From Bacillota bacterium (GTDB taxonomy: Bacteria > Bacillota > Clostridia > Acetivibrionales > DTU013), in NCBI GenBank assembly GCA_023435745.1, contig JAEZMD010000017.1:173477-237476 (forward strand): DNA of 64,000 nt, in the 5' to 3' direction. Positions 17,124-25,796 of this stretch are shown piece by piece; the first letter of the stretch is position 1; every line of letters starts with the position of its first letter. A model generated the notes under the pieces. It was not told where the DNA came from. It ran no database searches and saw only the letters and a program-made list of their open reading frames with translations. The translations under genes and the position numbers were made by a program.

Positions 17124-17880
17124 TGCCTGCGTCACCCCCAAGCAGTGTAATAACCTCGATGATCTTGCTGAAAAATTCCTTCCGGCTGCTTTCACCCTTG
17201 ATCAGCTCATTGAAAAGTCTGCCGTCCTTAATGAACAGGATCCTGCTGCAATAGCTTGCGGTAAAGGCATCATGGGTGACCATGAGGATAGTCGCACTCA
17301 TATTTTTATTCAGACGGTCAAGACACTCAAGAAGCATGCGGGCAGATTTTGAATCCAACGATCCTGTCGGCTCATCGGCAAGAATCATTGCCGGATTGGT
17401 GATGATAGCCCTGGCAGCAGCCGTTCGCTGCCTCTCGCCGCCGGACATCTCATAGGGATATTTAGAAAGGATGTCCCTGATCTCAAGTCTCTCGGCGATT
17501 TCCTCAACTCTTCTTCCGGCCTTCTTATGCGGGACGTTTGATATGCTCAGCGGGAGAATGATGTTTTCATAGCCGGTCAGCGTATCAAGCAGATTGTAGT
17601 CCTGGAAGATGAATCCCAGCTCTTCCCGCCTGAAACGGGCCAGTTGGGTGTTTTTCATTTCAGTAATATCCTGTTCCCTGATCAAAATATGACCGCTGGT
17701 AGCGCGGTCGACAGTTGAGATACAATTGAGCAGGGTCGTCTTGCCGCTGCCCGATGCGCCCATAATCCCAACAAATTCGCCCTCTTCAATGGAAAAACTG
17801 ACGTGATCCAGCGCCTTTGTAAGGTTGCCCTTGTTTCCATAGTATTTTTCAATATTTTGAACTTTTAATAGTTCAGCCAT
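17113..17880 (-). CDS. BceA-type ABC transporter ATP-binding protein
   Basis: A 255-residue ATPase of the MacB/LolD/BceA group: Walker A GASGSGKT, Q-loop region FIFQDYNLLDTLT, signature MSGGERQR, Walker B MILADEPTG and H-loop VTHDAFTA. It precedes the BceB-like permease and lies downstream of the kinase and regulator genes at 18.0-19.8 kb on the same strand, the classic BceRSAB set. An AGGAGG-like site precedes the ATG. On the minus strand a TATAAT box lies at 17933-17938 without a good -35, as expected for a promoter activated by a response regulator. Confidence 0.9.
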   Translation of the reverse strand: MAELLKVQNIEKYYGNKGNLTKALDHVSFSIEEGEFVGIMGASGSGKTTLLNCISTVDRATSGHILIREQDITEMKNTQLARFRREELGFIFQDYNLLDTLTGYENIILPLSISNVPHKKAGRRVEEIAERLEIRDILSKYPYEMSGGERQRTAAARAIITNPAMILADEPTGSLDSKSARMLLECLDRLNKNMSATILMVTHDAFTASYCSRILFIKDGRLFNELIKGESSRKEFFSKIIEVITLLGGDAGNVL

Positions 17881-17932
17881 TTAAATTCCTCCAAGTCAAT
17901 AAATAGTCAACAAATCATTTGTACATGACTCT

Positions 17933-17938
17933 ATTATA
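17933..17938 (-). promoter_or_regulatory. -10 box of the BceAB-like operon
   Basis: The minus-strand reading is TATAAT, about 53 bases upstream of the BceA-like ATG. No TTGACA-like hexamer lies 16-18 bases further up. That pattern suits a promoter needing an activator, probably the OmpR-family regulator at 19094-19771. Inferred from sequence only. Confidence 0.45.
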
Positions 17939-18050
17939 GTGGCTATCCAGAACGGCTTCCATAATTCTGCCTTACGCGTTTCTTACATTTTTGTTATATA
18001 ACAGGGTGCTAAAAATGTCCCCTGCCTCGTTGAAGCTCCGCTGATGAAAT

Positions 18051-19097
18051 TTACCTGCTTAGCGAGTTTGCTTTCTTGGCAGAAATGCCGTGCATAGAGC
18101 TCTTGGGGAAGGTAATGACGATCAGCGTTCCTTCGCCGATTTCTGATGAGGCTTTGATATCAAGACCGAGCTTGTCGCACAGCTTTTTGCAGATATACAG
18201 CCCGATCCCGGTTGACCTTTCGTTTTTTCTGCCGTTGGAACCTGTAAAGCCCTTGTCGAATATCCTGGGCAGGTCGCTTTTGTCAATGCCGACGCCGTTG
18301 TCCCGGACAGACAGTAACACGCTGTTTTCCAACTCCTGTGCAGCAATCCTCACAAAAGCATCCGGCTTGTCCGAATACTTGACTGAATTGGTCAGGAGCT
18401 GATTCAATATGAACTGCAGCCACTTTTCATCTGAATAGACCGTTACGTCAAGATCCGCTGTCGTTACAGAGATTCCGTTCTGTATGAAAAGGCCGGAATT
18501 TTTTTTCAGCGAATCAAAGCACAGCTTTTGCAGGTTGATCTCTCTGATAATATAGTCCTTTTCGACAGTGCTGCTTCTGGAATAGAACAAAACCTGCTCC
18601 ACATATGCCTCTATTTTCCGCAGTTCTTCAGAAAGGCTATCCATAGCGTCACTTTTATTGTTTTGCGCGATTAGCCTGGAGGAAGAGATCGGAGTTTTTA
18701 CTTCGTGAATCCACAGCTCGATGTACTCGCGGTACTCCTCCTGCATGCGCCGAAACCTGCCGATCTCATCGAGCATTGCTTTATTGGAGCCTCTAATTAA
18801 CTCGTACAGGATCATGCCCTCTTTAAAATCAGGAGGAAGGACAACCTCCGCGATAAGGTTTTTCTTATCAAGCGAATCAAATATTCGCAGCAGGTTGTTA
18901 TAAAAGCTCCTCTTTTTGATGAATTCCGAGACCAATGGAATAAAAGCTCCCAACAGATATAAAGTGACGATCATAAACGACAGCGCAGGCTCTCCGCCCG
19001 GCTCCAGGATCAGCAGGAAGGATGCGGTAGCAGCGGCTGCCAAAATCACGGATACAATGTAGGTGATTTTTTCTTTAAAAAAATCGGAGAGCTTCAA
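18051..19097 (-). CDS. BceS-type sensor histidine kinase
   Basis: A kinase of about 348 residues with two membrane helices close together (about 10-55), no large outer sensor domain, and then the phosphorylation motif ELWIHEVKTPISSSRL. The ATP-binding domain has NQLLTNSVKYS (N box), VRDNGVGIDKSDLPRIFDKG and STGIGLYICKKL (G boxes). This short intramembrane-sensing form senses through the BceAB transporter. I choose TTG at 19097, which overlaps the regulator's stop (TTGA) and gives MKLSDFFKEK; the longer frame only adds an antisense-like basic stretch. Confidence 0.85.
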   Translation of the reverse strand: MKLSDFFKEKITYIVSVILAAAATASFLLILEPGGEPALSFMIVTLYLLGAFIPLVSEFIKKRSFYNNLLRIFDSLDKKNLIAEVVLPPDFKEGMILYELIRGSNKAMLDEIGRFRRMQEEYREYIELWIHEVKTPISSSRLIAQNNKSDAMDSLSEELRKIEAYVEQVLFYSRSSTVEKDYIIREINLQKLCFDSLKKNSGLFIQNGISVTTADLDVTVYSDEKWLQFILNQLLTNSVKYSDKPDAFVRIAAQELENSVLLSVRDNGVGIDKSDLPRIFDKGFTGSNGRKNERSTGIGLYICKKLCDKLGLDIKASSEIGEGTLIVITFPKSSMHGISAKKANSLSR

Positions 19098-19771
19098 TTT
19101 ACCATGTACCCCCGGCCTCTTTTTGTTTCGATGATCTGGCCCAGCCCGGCTTCTTCCAGTTTGCTTCGGAGCCTGTTGACATTGACGGTGAGCGTGTTGT
19201 CGTCTATGAACAGGTCGCTGTTCCACAGCTGTGTCATCAGCTCATCCCGACCGACTATCGTGCCCCGGCGCTCATAAAGGAGCACTAGAATTTTCAGTTC
19301 GTTTTTTGTAAGCTCGTATTCTTTGTCCTGATACATGAAAGTGCTTCGCGGCAGGTTGACTATAAAGCTTCCGCAGTCCATCAGGGTCGCGGGCGCCTCT
19401 CGGGAGGCTCTTTTCAGCACCGATGAGATGTGGGCAAGCAGGATCTGTGTGTTATACGGTTTTGTGATGAAGTCATCAGCACCGCAGTTCATTGCCGTCA
19501 GTTCATCCAATTCGGTGTCCCGGCTTGTCACGACAATAATGGGCAAGTCGGACAGGCGTCTTAATTCACGGCAGATATAGAAACCGTCGAGCGTGGGCAG
19601 GTTGATATCCAGCAGCACAAGGTCCGGATCTGCTGTTGAGATTGCCTCTATAACAGAGTCAAAGCTGTCGGGTGCTTCACACAGATAGCCGTTCTTTGAC
19701 AGAAAGACCGACAGCTCTCTGCGGATGATCGGATCATCCTCAACAATAAATATTTTTTTCGTAAAAATCAC
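19094..19771 (-). CDS. BceR-type response regulator (OmpR/PhoB family)
   Basis: A 225-residue regulator. The receiver domain has acidic residues EDD near the N-terminus, the phospho-acceptor Asp in DLVLLDINLPTLDG, and the conserved Lys in FITKPYN. The winged-helix domain contains YELTKNELKILVLL and NTLTVNVNRLRSKLEE. It is translationally coupled to the kinase gene (4-base overlap) and would activate the BceAB-like transporter genes further down the same strand. Confidence 0.9.
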   Translation of the reverse strand: MIFTKKIFIVEDDPIIRRELSVFLSKNGYLCEAPDSFDSVIEAISTADPDLVLLDINLPTLDGFYICRELRRLSDLPIIVVTSRDTELDELTAMNCGADDFITKPYNTQILLAHISSVLKRASREAPATLMDCGSFIVNLPRSTFMYQDKEYELTKNELKILVLLYERRGTIVGRDELMTQLWNSDLFIDDNTLTVNVNRLRSKLEEAGLGQIIETKRGRGYMVN

Positions 19772-19865
19772 CTCATTGCATTTCAGGTCAGCTCTATTAT
19801 ATGATACTATAATGGAGAAATTATGTCTTATGAATATATAAAATGATGAGGTGGCGTAATCAGTT

Positions 19866-20537
19866 ATGGGCTTTAACGGATTTACAAAGGAAGCGTTGGA
19901 GTTTCTTTTGGAAAATAGGATGAATAACAGTAAGCTGTGGTATGACAGCCATAAAGATGTTTATAAAAAATACGTGTACAACCCCTTTGCGGAATTGGTT
20001 CTCGAACTTGCGCCCACGATGACGGGAATAGACGACAGGATCATCACCATTCCGTCAAAGATTATTTCCAGAGTGCGCAGAGATACTCGTTTTACCAAGG
20101 ACAAGACCTTGTACAGGGATCATATCTGGATCGTTTTTCTGCGGGACAAGTCACAGATGGCCTCCTCGCCATGCTACTGGTTTGAACTGGGTCAGGGAGG
20201 CATAAGCTATGGAGTCGGCTATTACGGAGCTGAGAAGGTATCCATGGATCATATGAGAGAAATGATCCTGGACGGGCATCCCGCGTTTATTAATGCGTTT
20301 TCGTGCTATGAGTCCCAGAGCGAGATTGTAATTGGCGGCGAGATGTACAAACGAAGCAAATTCCCCGACCAACCTGAAAAACTTAGGCTGTGGCTGGACA
20401 GGAAAAACATTTTCTTTGAAAATGCTCAAAAAGGATTCGGACCCGCTTTCTCCAAGGCATTGCCCGATCATTTAAAAAATAGTTTCCTTAAGCTGAAGCC
20501 TATCTATGATTTCTTTTGCATGGCGGAGTTCCGATGA
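19866..20537 (+). CDS. DUF2461 family protein
   Basis: A 223-residue protein beginning MGFNGFTKEALEFLLENRMN, with the family core SRVRRDTRFTKDKTLYRDHI and VGYYGAEKVSMDHMREMI. DUF2461/TIGR02453 proteins are widespread and uncharacterised. It is divergent from the Bce-like regulator and overlaps the following metalloprotease gene by 22 bases, so the two are probably co-translated. The ATG has GAGGTGG ahead of it. Confidence 0.85.
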   Translation: MGFNGFTKEALEFLLENRMNNSKLWYDSHKDVYKKYVYNPFAELVLELAPTMTGIDDRIITIPSKIISRVRRDTRFTKDKTLYRDHIWIVFLRDKSQMASSPCYWFELGQGGISYGVGYYGAEKVSMDHMREMILDGHPAFINAFSCYESQSEIVIGGEMYKRSKFPDQPEKLRLWLDRKNIFFENAQKGFGPAFSKALPDHLKNSFLKLKPIYDFFCMAEFR

Positions 20538-21271
20538 TGGCCGGAATGAAATCAAGGACAGGGATAAAATCAAAGACAGGAAGTAAATTGGTGCTTCAGG
20601 TGGAGGAACTCTCCATTGATGTTGAGCGAAAGAAAATCAAAAATATACACCTTCGGGTGTGTCATCCCGACGGCAGTGTCAGGATTTCTGCTCCGATGCG
20701 CACGGACACCGGTGTGCTGTACAGATTCGCTGAATCCAAGCTTGACTGGATCCGAAAACAACAAGAAAGGATACGGATGCGCAAAACACCCGAACCCGTG
20801 GAGTATAAATCGGGAGAAATCCATTATTTCGGCGGGAAGCGCTTTGTACTGGAGCTCGAAGAGCGGACTGCGAAGCCGGAAGTGATCCTTGAAGGCAATA
20901 CCATGAGGCTTTATATACGTCCGGGTGCGACAGTCGATAAAAGACAGGCCGTAATGGATGAATTCTATCGGTCACAGCTTAGGCAGACCCTGCCCGCTCT
21001 CATCGCCCGGTGGGAGCAAATCCTGAATGTCAGGGTCAATGATTTTGGCATCAAGAAAATGAAGACCAGATGGGGGACCTGCAACAGGAAGGCCAGACGC
21101 ATCTGGATCAATCTGGAACTGGCGAAAAGGTCGCCGGAATGTCTGGAGTACATTGTAGTGCATGAGATTGTGCATATACTGGAAAGAGGGCACAATGCCA
21201 TATTTTACGGGCATATGGACCGGTTTCTGCCCCGGTGGCGCCTGATCAAAAAGGAACTGAACAGGATATAG
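20516..21271 (+). CDS. YgjP-like (DUF45/M48-type) metallopeptidase
   Basis: A 251-residue protein. The C-terminal half holds the zinc motif HEIVHILERGHN (HExxH with a further His) preceded by MKTRWGTCNRKARRIWINLEL, the standard YgjP/DUF45 arrangement. The N-terminal half is a beta domain (KKIKNIHLRVCHPDGSVRI). Physiological substrates are unknown. Translation may begin at ATG 20516 or at one of the next in-frame ATGs at 20534 and 20546, as the first residues are low-complexity. It overlaps the DUF2461 gene. Confidence 0.85.
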   Translation: MHGGVPMMAGMKSRTGIKSKTGSKLVLQVEELSIDVERKKIKNIHLRVCHPDGSVRISAPMRTDTGVLYRFAESKLDWIRKQQERIRMRKTPEPVEYKSGEIHYFGGKRFVLELEERTAKPEVILEGNTMRLYIRPGATVDKRQAVMDEFYRSQLRQTLPALIARWEQILNVRVNDFGIKKMKTRWGTCNRKARRIWINLELAKRSPECLEYIVVHEIVHILERGHNAIFYGHMDRFLPRWRLIKKELNRI

Positions 21272-21320
21272 ACCTGTTTTGTGTCTGCCGGGTTTGCTTC
21301 TGGGCCCGTCAGGTCTGCTT

Positions 21321-22244
21321 CTAATCCCGCCTGATCTGTTCGAGCGCTTTGAGCAGCCTGAACAATATATCGTTCACCGGAGTTGCGACGTCATACCTGC
21401 GGCCAAGCTCAATGACTGTGCCGGAGAAGATTTCGACCTCGGTTTTTCTGCCTGCCTCTACGTCCTGCAGCATGGAGGGCTTGCCCTCCGGGGATAAAGA
21501 GGCGACGATCCCGGCATATTTTTGGATGTCCTCTTCAGAGAGCTGTATTCCAGCCTTGCGGGCTATGGTAATCACTTCGCGGGAGGCGTCAAACATGAGC
21601 TCTCTGGTGTATTCTTCACGGATCAGTTCGCCGTATGGTACCCGCAGCACTGCGGAGACCTGATTGACGCCTACATTGAGCGTGAACTTCCACCATAGCT
21701 CCCTCATTATGTCGGCAGGTATCTCGTAAGGTACTCCGGCTCTGTCAAAATATTCACGGACCGCAGAGACTTTAGCAGAGGACTCAGCGTTATCCCTGTC
21801 ACCAAACACAATCCTTCCGATTTTTGAGAACCGGATATCTGTTCCGATTCTGACAGCATCCGTACCGACGCAGAAAGAATGCAGCATTTTATCCATGCCA
21901 AATTCTTCCCCCAGAATCTCTTCGCTGGAAATTCCGTTCAGCAGTGACAGGATGATCGTATCAGAGCCCACCAGCCGCCTTATATTTTCTATCGTCTGCT
22001 TCAGGTGATGTTGCTTTACAGCTATGACGATCAGCTCTGCTTTTTCATTCACCTGCTCCGGTGTGATATATCTAAAAGGGACAAGCTGTCCATTGACAGT
22101 TACTCCGGATTTTCCGTATCTTTCCGTTCTGTCAGCGTCCGCCACGATTTGCAGACTTTCCGGGTAGTTTTCCATTATCCTGCTTCCATAAGCGCCGCCA
22201 ATAGCGCCAAGTCCGATTAAATACACATTATTTATCTGTTTCAT
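21321..22244 (-). CDS. Ketopantoate reductase family protein (2-dehydropantoate 2-reductase)
   Basis: A protein of about 307 residues with the N-terminal NADP fold NVYLIGLGAIGGAYGSRI, then LIVIAVKQHHLKQTI and LLNGISSEEILGE. The C-terminal helical domain has the catalytic-lysine motif in LWWKFTLNVGVNQVSAVLR. PanE makes pantoate for coenzyme A; many paralogues of unknown substrate exist, so I give no symbol. ATG 22244 is preferred, with AGGAG 11 bases upstream; a GTG at 22253 would be too close to that site. Confidence 0.82.
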   Translation of the reverse strand: MKQINNVYLIGLGAIGGAYGSRIMENYPESLQIVADADRTERYGKSGVTVNGQLVPFRYITPEQVNEKAELIVIAVKQHHLKQTIENIRRLVGSDTIILSLLNGISSEEILGEEFGMDKMLHSFCVGTDAVRIGTDIRFSKIGRIVFGDRDNAESSAKVSAVREYFDRAGVPYEIPADIMRELWWKFTLNVGVNQVSAVLRVPYGELIREEYTRELMFDASREVITIARKAGIQLSEEDIQKYAGIVASLSPEGKPSMLQDVEAGRKTEVEIFSGTVIELGRRYDVATPVNDILFRLLKALEQIRRD

Positions 22245-22566
22245 TATCCGCACATCTCCTTTTCACCCATTATGCCATGTTCCGTCTATTCTATCAACCA
22301 CCTGCAGCGAATAACTCTGGCTCTGATGTGCTTCAGAGAAGGGAACGGCCACCTGCAATGCTCATGCAGCATTCAAAGGAAGCAGCTGAAAGGGTGTCGT
22401 TAACCACAGCAAGGTGTGCAGAAATTTCGAATGAGTTCAGTAATACGCCACGATGCTCAAATTTGCAATTGATGGAAAGATATCATTGTAAAACACAGCA
22501 ACTTCAAGAACTTTTCCCACGATTGGTTTGCGTAATTAAAGGTTGTATTACATTATTTATCCCTAA

Positions 22567-22633
22567 ACTTGAAGATTTGAGCATTCGGCGGCAATTAGGT
22601 AGCCTGGACTTGCAGATTTGAGCATTCGGCGGC
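22567..22633. repeat. Direct repeat of 26 bases, two copies
   Basis: Copies at 22567-22592 and 22608-22633 differ at one position and are 41 bases apart start to start. An inverted 16-base match lies at 22453-22468. Read directly from the sequence; origin unknown. Confidence 0.7.
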
Positions 22634-22776
22634 CATGAAACTGATTGAGCCAGAGGGCTATCAAGACAGAGTGAACTCGTTCGGCTCTATTATCTCCATT
22701 TCAATTTATATAGCTTGATAACGAATGCAATTTTTGCTATTCTTGTTATGTTCAGCTGATATAGAGAGTTATTACA

Positions 22777-22804
22777 TTGAGCAATAAAGGTTTATCATTA
22801 TAAA
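22777..22804 (+). promoter_or_regulatory. Candidate promoter for malic enzyme
   Basis: TTGAGC at 22777-22782 and TATAAA at 22799-22804, 16 bases apart and 43 bases before the ATG. Moderate match to the sigma-A consensus. Confidence 0.4.
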
Positions 22805-22847
22805 GTCAAATTTAGCATGAATGCGGAAAAAAAAAGGAGTGTATACA

Positions 22848-24020
22848 ATGGATTACAGAAAAGAATCACTAAGGCTGCATGGCGAATGGAAGGGGAAGAT
22901 TGAGGTCATCAGTTCGGTTCCCGTCACAAATAAACAGGAGCTTTCGCTGGCATATACGCCAGGCGTCGCAGAACCCTGTCTTGCTATTGAGAAGGATGTT
23001 GATCTGTCATATCAGCTGACCAGGAGAGGAAATCTGGTTGCTGTCGTCACAGACGGCACTGCAGTGCTGGGGCTGGGGGATATCGGACCTGAAGCGGGGA
23101 TGCCTGTTATGGAGGGCAAATGCGTCCTGTTCAAGACCTTTGGAAATGTTGATGCATTTCCTCTTTGCATCCGCTCCAAAAGCGTGGATGAGATTGTCCA
23201 GACGGTGAAACTGCTGGCCGGCAGCTTTGGCGGCGTCAATCTTGAAGATATATCCGCACCCAGATGCTTTGAAATAGAAAGACGGCTAAAAGAAGAATGC
23301 GATATACCGATTTTTCATGACGATCAGCACGGAACAGCAGTGGTAACACTTGCAGCCATGCTGAACGCATTGAAGCTGGCGAAGAAGGAACTCGACGGCA
23401 TAGAAGTGGTAGTCAACGGTTCAGGCGCGGCAGGAATCGCCGTTACCAAGCTGCTGATGGCGATGGGATTAAAAAGGGTCATTCTTTGTGATACCAAAGG
23501 AGCCATATATGAGGGAAGAGACAATCTTAATGCGGTAAAGGAAGAGATGGCCAAAATTTCAAACCTTGAAAAGAAGAAAGGCCAGCTGAAGGACGTCATA
23601 GTCGGCGCCGATGTGTTTATAGGGGTATCCGCCGCAGGCAGCCTGACCAAAGAAATGGTCGGGACTATGGCCAAGGATCCAATTATTTTTGCAATGGCAA
23701 ATCCAACGCCGGAAATCATGCCGGACGAGGCGAAAGCGGCGGGAGCCAGAGTGGTGGGAACAGGCCGTTCGGATTTCCCGAACCAGATCAATAATGTGCT
23801 GGCATTCCCAGGTATATTTAGGGGAGCATTGGATGTAAGAGCCAGCGATATCAATGATGAGATGAAGATTGCCGCAGCAGTGGCAATAGCAGAGCTAATC
23901 TCCGATGACGAGCTGAATGAGGAATATGTCATTCCGGCCCCTTTTGATCCGAGAGTTGCAGGCAGCGTTGCTAAAGCCGTTGCCGAGGCCGCTGTCAAAT
24001 CGGGTGTGAACAGAATATAA
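22848..24020 (+). CDS. NAD(P)-dependent malic enzyme
   Basis: A 390-residue short-form malic enzyme that decarboxylates malate to pyruvate. It has the N-terminal LAYTPGVAEPCLAI, the substrate region LTRRGNLVAVVTDGTAVLGL, metal-binding IPIFHDDQHGTAVV, the NAD loop VVNGSGAAGIAVTKLL, and FAMANPTPEIMPDEA. The start at 22848 has AAGGAG eight bases ahead; the longer frame from 22821 has no site. A strong terminator lies 47 bases after the stop. It links four-carbon acids to pyruvate in the fermentative cell. Confidence 0.93.
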   Translation: MDYRKESLRLHGEWKGKIEVISSVPVTNKQELSLAYTPGVAEPCLAIEKDVDLSYQLTRRGNLVAVVTDGTAVLGLGDIGPEAGMPVMEGKCVLFKTFGNVDAFPLCIRSKSVDEIVQTVKLLAGSFGGVNLEDISAPRCFEIERRLKEECDIPIFHDDQHGTAVVTLAAMLNALKLAKKELDGIEVVVNGSGAAGIAVTKLLMAMGLKRVILCDTKGAIYEGRDNLNAVKEEMAKISNLEKKKGQLKDVIVGADVFIGVSAAGSLTKEMVGTMAKDPIIFAMANPTPEIMPDEAKAAGARVVGTGRSDFPNQINNVLAFPGIFRGALDVRASDINDEMKIAAAVAIAELISDDELNEEYVIPAPFDPRVAGSVAKAVAEAAVKSGVNRI

Positions 24021-24066
24021 CGAGGCAACAAAGATATCCCCACTTTTATCCCTCGATCTAAAAAGT

Positions 24067-24100
24067 TCGGTTTGGCGTATGACGCCGGACCGATTTTTTT
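24067..24100 (+). terminator. Intrinsic terminator after malic enzyme
   Basis: CGGTTTGGCG (24068-24077) pairs with CGCCGGACCG (24083-24092), with two G-T pairs, around a 5-base loop, followed by seven T at 24094-24100. A textbook Rho-independent terminator. Confidence 0.88.
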
Positions 24101-24203
24101 ATGTGGTGCGTCCAGAACTGGATCGCACTTGCCGGTGAAATCCTGACCCCGGTAATCGCCAATAAACCGGGTAGCAAATCCCGGTATCTACAGGTGTATA
24201 TTG

Positions 24204-24233
24204 TTGACATATGAAACCATAAAATGATATATT
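24204..24233 (+). promoter_or_regulatory. Sigma-A promoter of the AT-rich glycosyltransferase island
   Basis: TTGACA at 24204-24209, 18-base spacer, TATATT at 24228-24233, about 60 bases before the ATG at 24294. A perfect -35 and a five-of-six -10. Confidence 0.65.
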
Positions 24234-24293
24234 TTAGATTATCTGTATACATTACTAATTTGCTGGGGATTAATATTGTACTTTGGAGATATT

Positions 24294-25796
24294 ATGCAAG
24301 TTACAAAAAATAGAATATTTGCTTTAGTATTAATTATTAGCATTGTTATACTGGCTTACATTCTTATATTGGCATTATTTGTGAAATCACCATTGCTGAC
24401 TAATATACCAATTTATTTGTTAACTTTATTTATTATTGGAATCTTAGCTATCGTTGTCCTAATTCTTAAAACATTTAATTGGTTGACTTTGTTAATAAGT
24501 AATAAATTTTATTTATTTATATTGCTAATAAGTACAATAATACCTAGATTGATATGGGTCATTTTTGTAAATACCAAGCCAATATCCGACTTCCAATTAT
24601 ATCACGAGTATGCTGTAAAGGCTTGTAATGGTATATATAATGTTTTCAATCCAACGTATAATGTGTTTCCATTTAAATTTGGCTACCCTTTAATATTATC
24701 AATGTTCTATAAATATTTTGGGGAAAATGTACTTACTGCAAAAATATTAAACATTGTTTCTTCTGCATTTCTTGCTTTACTGATTTATTGGGCTGGAAAA
24801 TCATTTGTATCAGAGCGTACCGGAAGATTTGCCTCGATTTTTTTTGCTTTATGGCCGGCTCAAATTATGTACAGTTCAGTTTTGGGGGTTGAACATATTT
24901 TTACACCATTACTGGTTTTGAGCTTTGGTTTACTAGTGATACTGGAAAAATCAATACAAAATAAGAAAACCGCCTATTCTATATCTATAGTCATTGGCAT
25001 AATAATTGGGATTGCAAACTTTGCAAAGCCGATTTCCATAATATTTTTCCCTATATTTTTATTCTATCTATTTGTATTCATAAAGGCACAAGATATATTA
25101 ATTAAATCGTGTATTACTAAACTTAAGATTTTAATATTAGCAGTACTGTCTTTTGCAGTTTGTTTCATGCTTATTTGTTATCCTTATAGCAAGGTAACAG
25201 GGGTTCCTTTATGGAAATCTTCTTCAGGGTTTTCATTTTTAATCGGAACGAATTACAATACATCAGGTGCTTATAATGCTAATGATTCACTTATTTTAAA
25301 AGAATTTAACTTCAATTATGAAAAAGTCCACAAAGAATCTATGGACAGAGCAATTAATCGGATCACATCATATCCAAAACAATTCTTGATGCTGATAGAA
25401 AAGAAAATCATTATTCAATGGTCGGATGATAGCTTCGGACAATACTGGAGTACAAATAACATTGAAGACAGCAGCTTTATTACCATGTTAATAAAAAATC
25501 ATACGACGTGGTTTCTTGCCGTTACTCAATTATTCTATCTGGTTGTATTATTATTTTGTATTTTAGGTGTACTATATTCGATAAAGAATTCTGTATATTC
25601 AAGTATTATACCTTTACTAATATTTCTGTGCTTATTTGCGATTCATATTTTTTTAGAAGTACAATCCCGCTATCACTATCCTGCGATGCCATTTTTATTC
25701 ATTATGGCAGGTTATGGCATGGAGTGGTTTGAACATTATATCTGCGGAAGACTGATCTTGAAAAATAGGGAGGATATCAATTGCGAACGTTTATAA
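24294..25796 (+). CDS. GT39/ArnT-like polytopic glycosyltransferase
   Basis: A membrane protein of about 500 residues with a dozen or so hydrophobic segments. Between the first two loops it has IIPRLIWVIFVNTKPISDFQ, where Asp just after a membrane segment suits the catalytic acidic residue of GT-C enzymes. FFALWPAQIMYSSVLGVEH and QSRYHYPAMPFLFIMAGYG are also GT39/PMT-like. It would move a sugar from a polyprenyl-phosphate donor onto an envelope molecule outside the cytoplasm. ATG 24294 has GGAGA ahead and is preferred over TTG 24276. Base composition is far more AT-rich than the neighbours. It overlaps the next gene by 16 bases. Confidence 0.75.
   Translation: MQVTKNRIFALVLIISIVILAYILILALFVKSPLLTNIPIYLLTLFIIGILAIVVLILKTFNWLTLLISNKFYLFILLISTIIPRLIWVIFVNTKPISDFQLYHEYAVKACNGIYNVFNPTYNVFPFKFGYPLILSMFYKYFGENVLTAKILNIVSSAFLALLIYWAGKSFVSERTGRFASIFFALWPAQIMYSSVLGVEHIFTPLLVLSFGLLVILEKSIQNKKTAYSISIVIGIIIGIANFAKPISIIFFPIFLFYLFVFIKAQDILIKSCITKLKILILAVLSFAVCFMLICYPYSKVTGVPLWKSSSGFSFLIGTNYNTSGAYNANDSLILKEFNFNYEKVHKESMDRAINRITSYPKQFLMLIEKKIIIQWSDDSFGQYWSTNNIEDSSFITMLIKNHTTWFLAVTQLFYLVVLLFCILGVLYSIKNSVYSSIIPLLIFLCLFAIHIFLEVQSRYHYPAMPFLFIMAGYGMEWFEHYICGRLILKNREDINCERL

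Larger units (their letters stand above)
22254..22847. other. Non-coding stretch with a repeated 26-mer and an inverted copy
   Basis: No convincing gene in about 590 bases. The open frame at 22277-22621 has no ribosome binding site and a composition unlike a protein. ACTTGAAGATTTGAGCATTC (plus GGCGGC) at 22567-22592 recurs with one change at 22608-22633. Part of it occurs inverted at 22453-22468 (ATGCTCAAATTTGCAA, one mismatch to the reverse complement). This may be an eroded mobile-element remnant. Confidence 0.5.

Noticed and set aside
22277..22621. 114-codon open frame before malic enzyme
   Set aside because: No ribosome binding site, protein-unlike composition, and it runs through the repeated 26-mer; treated as non-coding.
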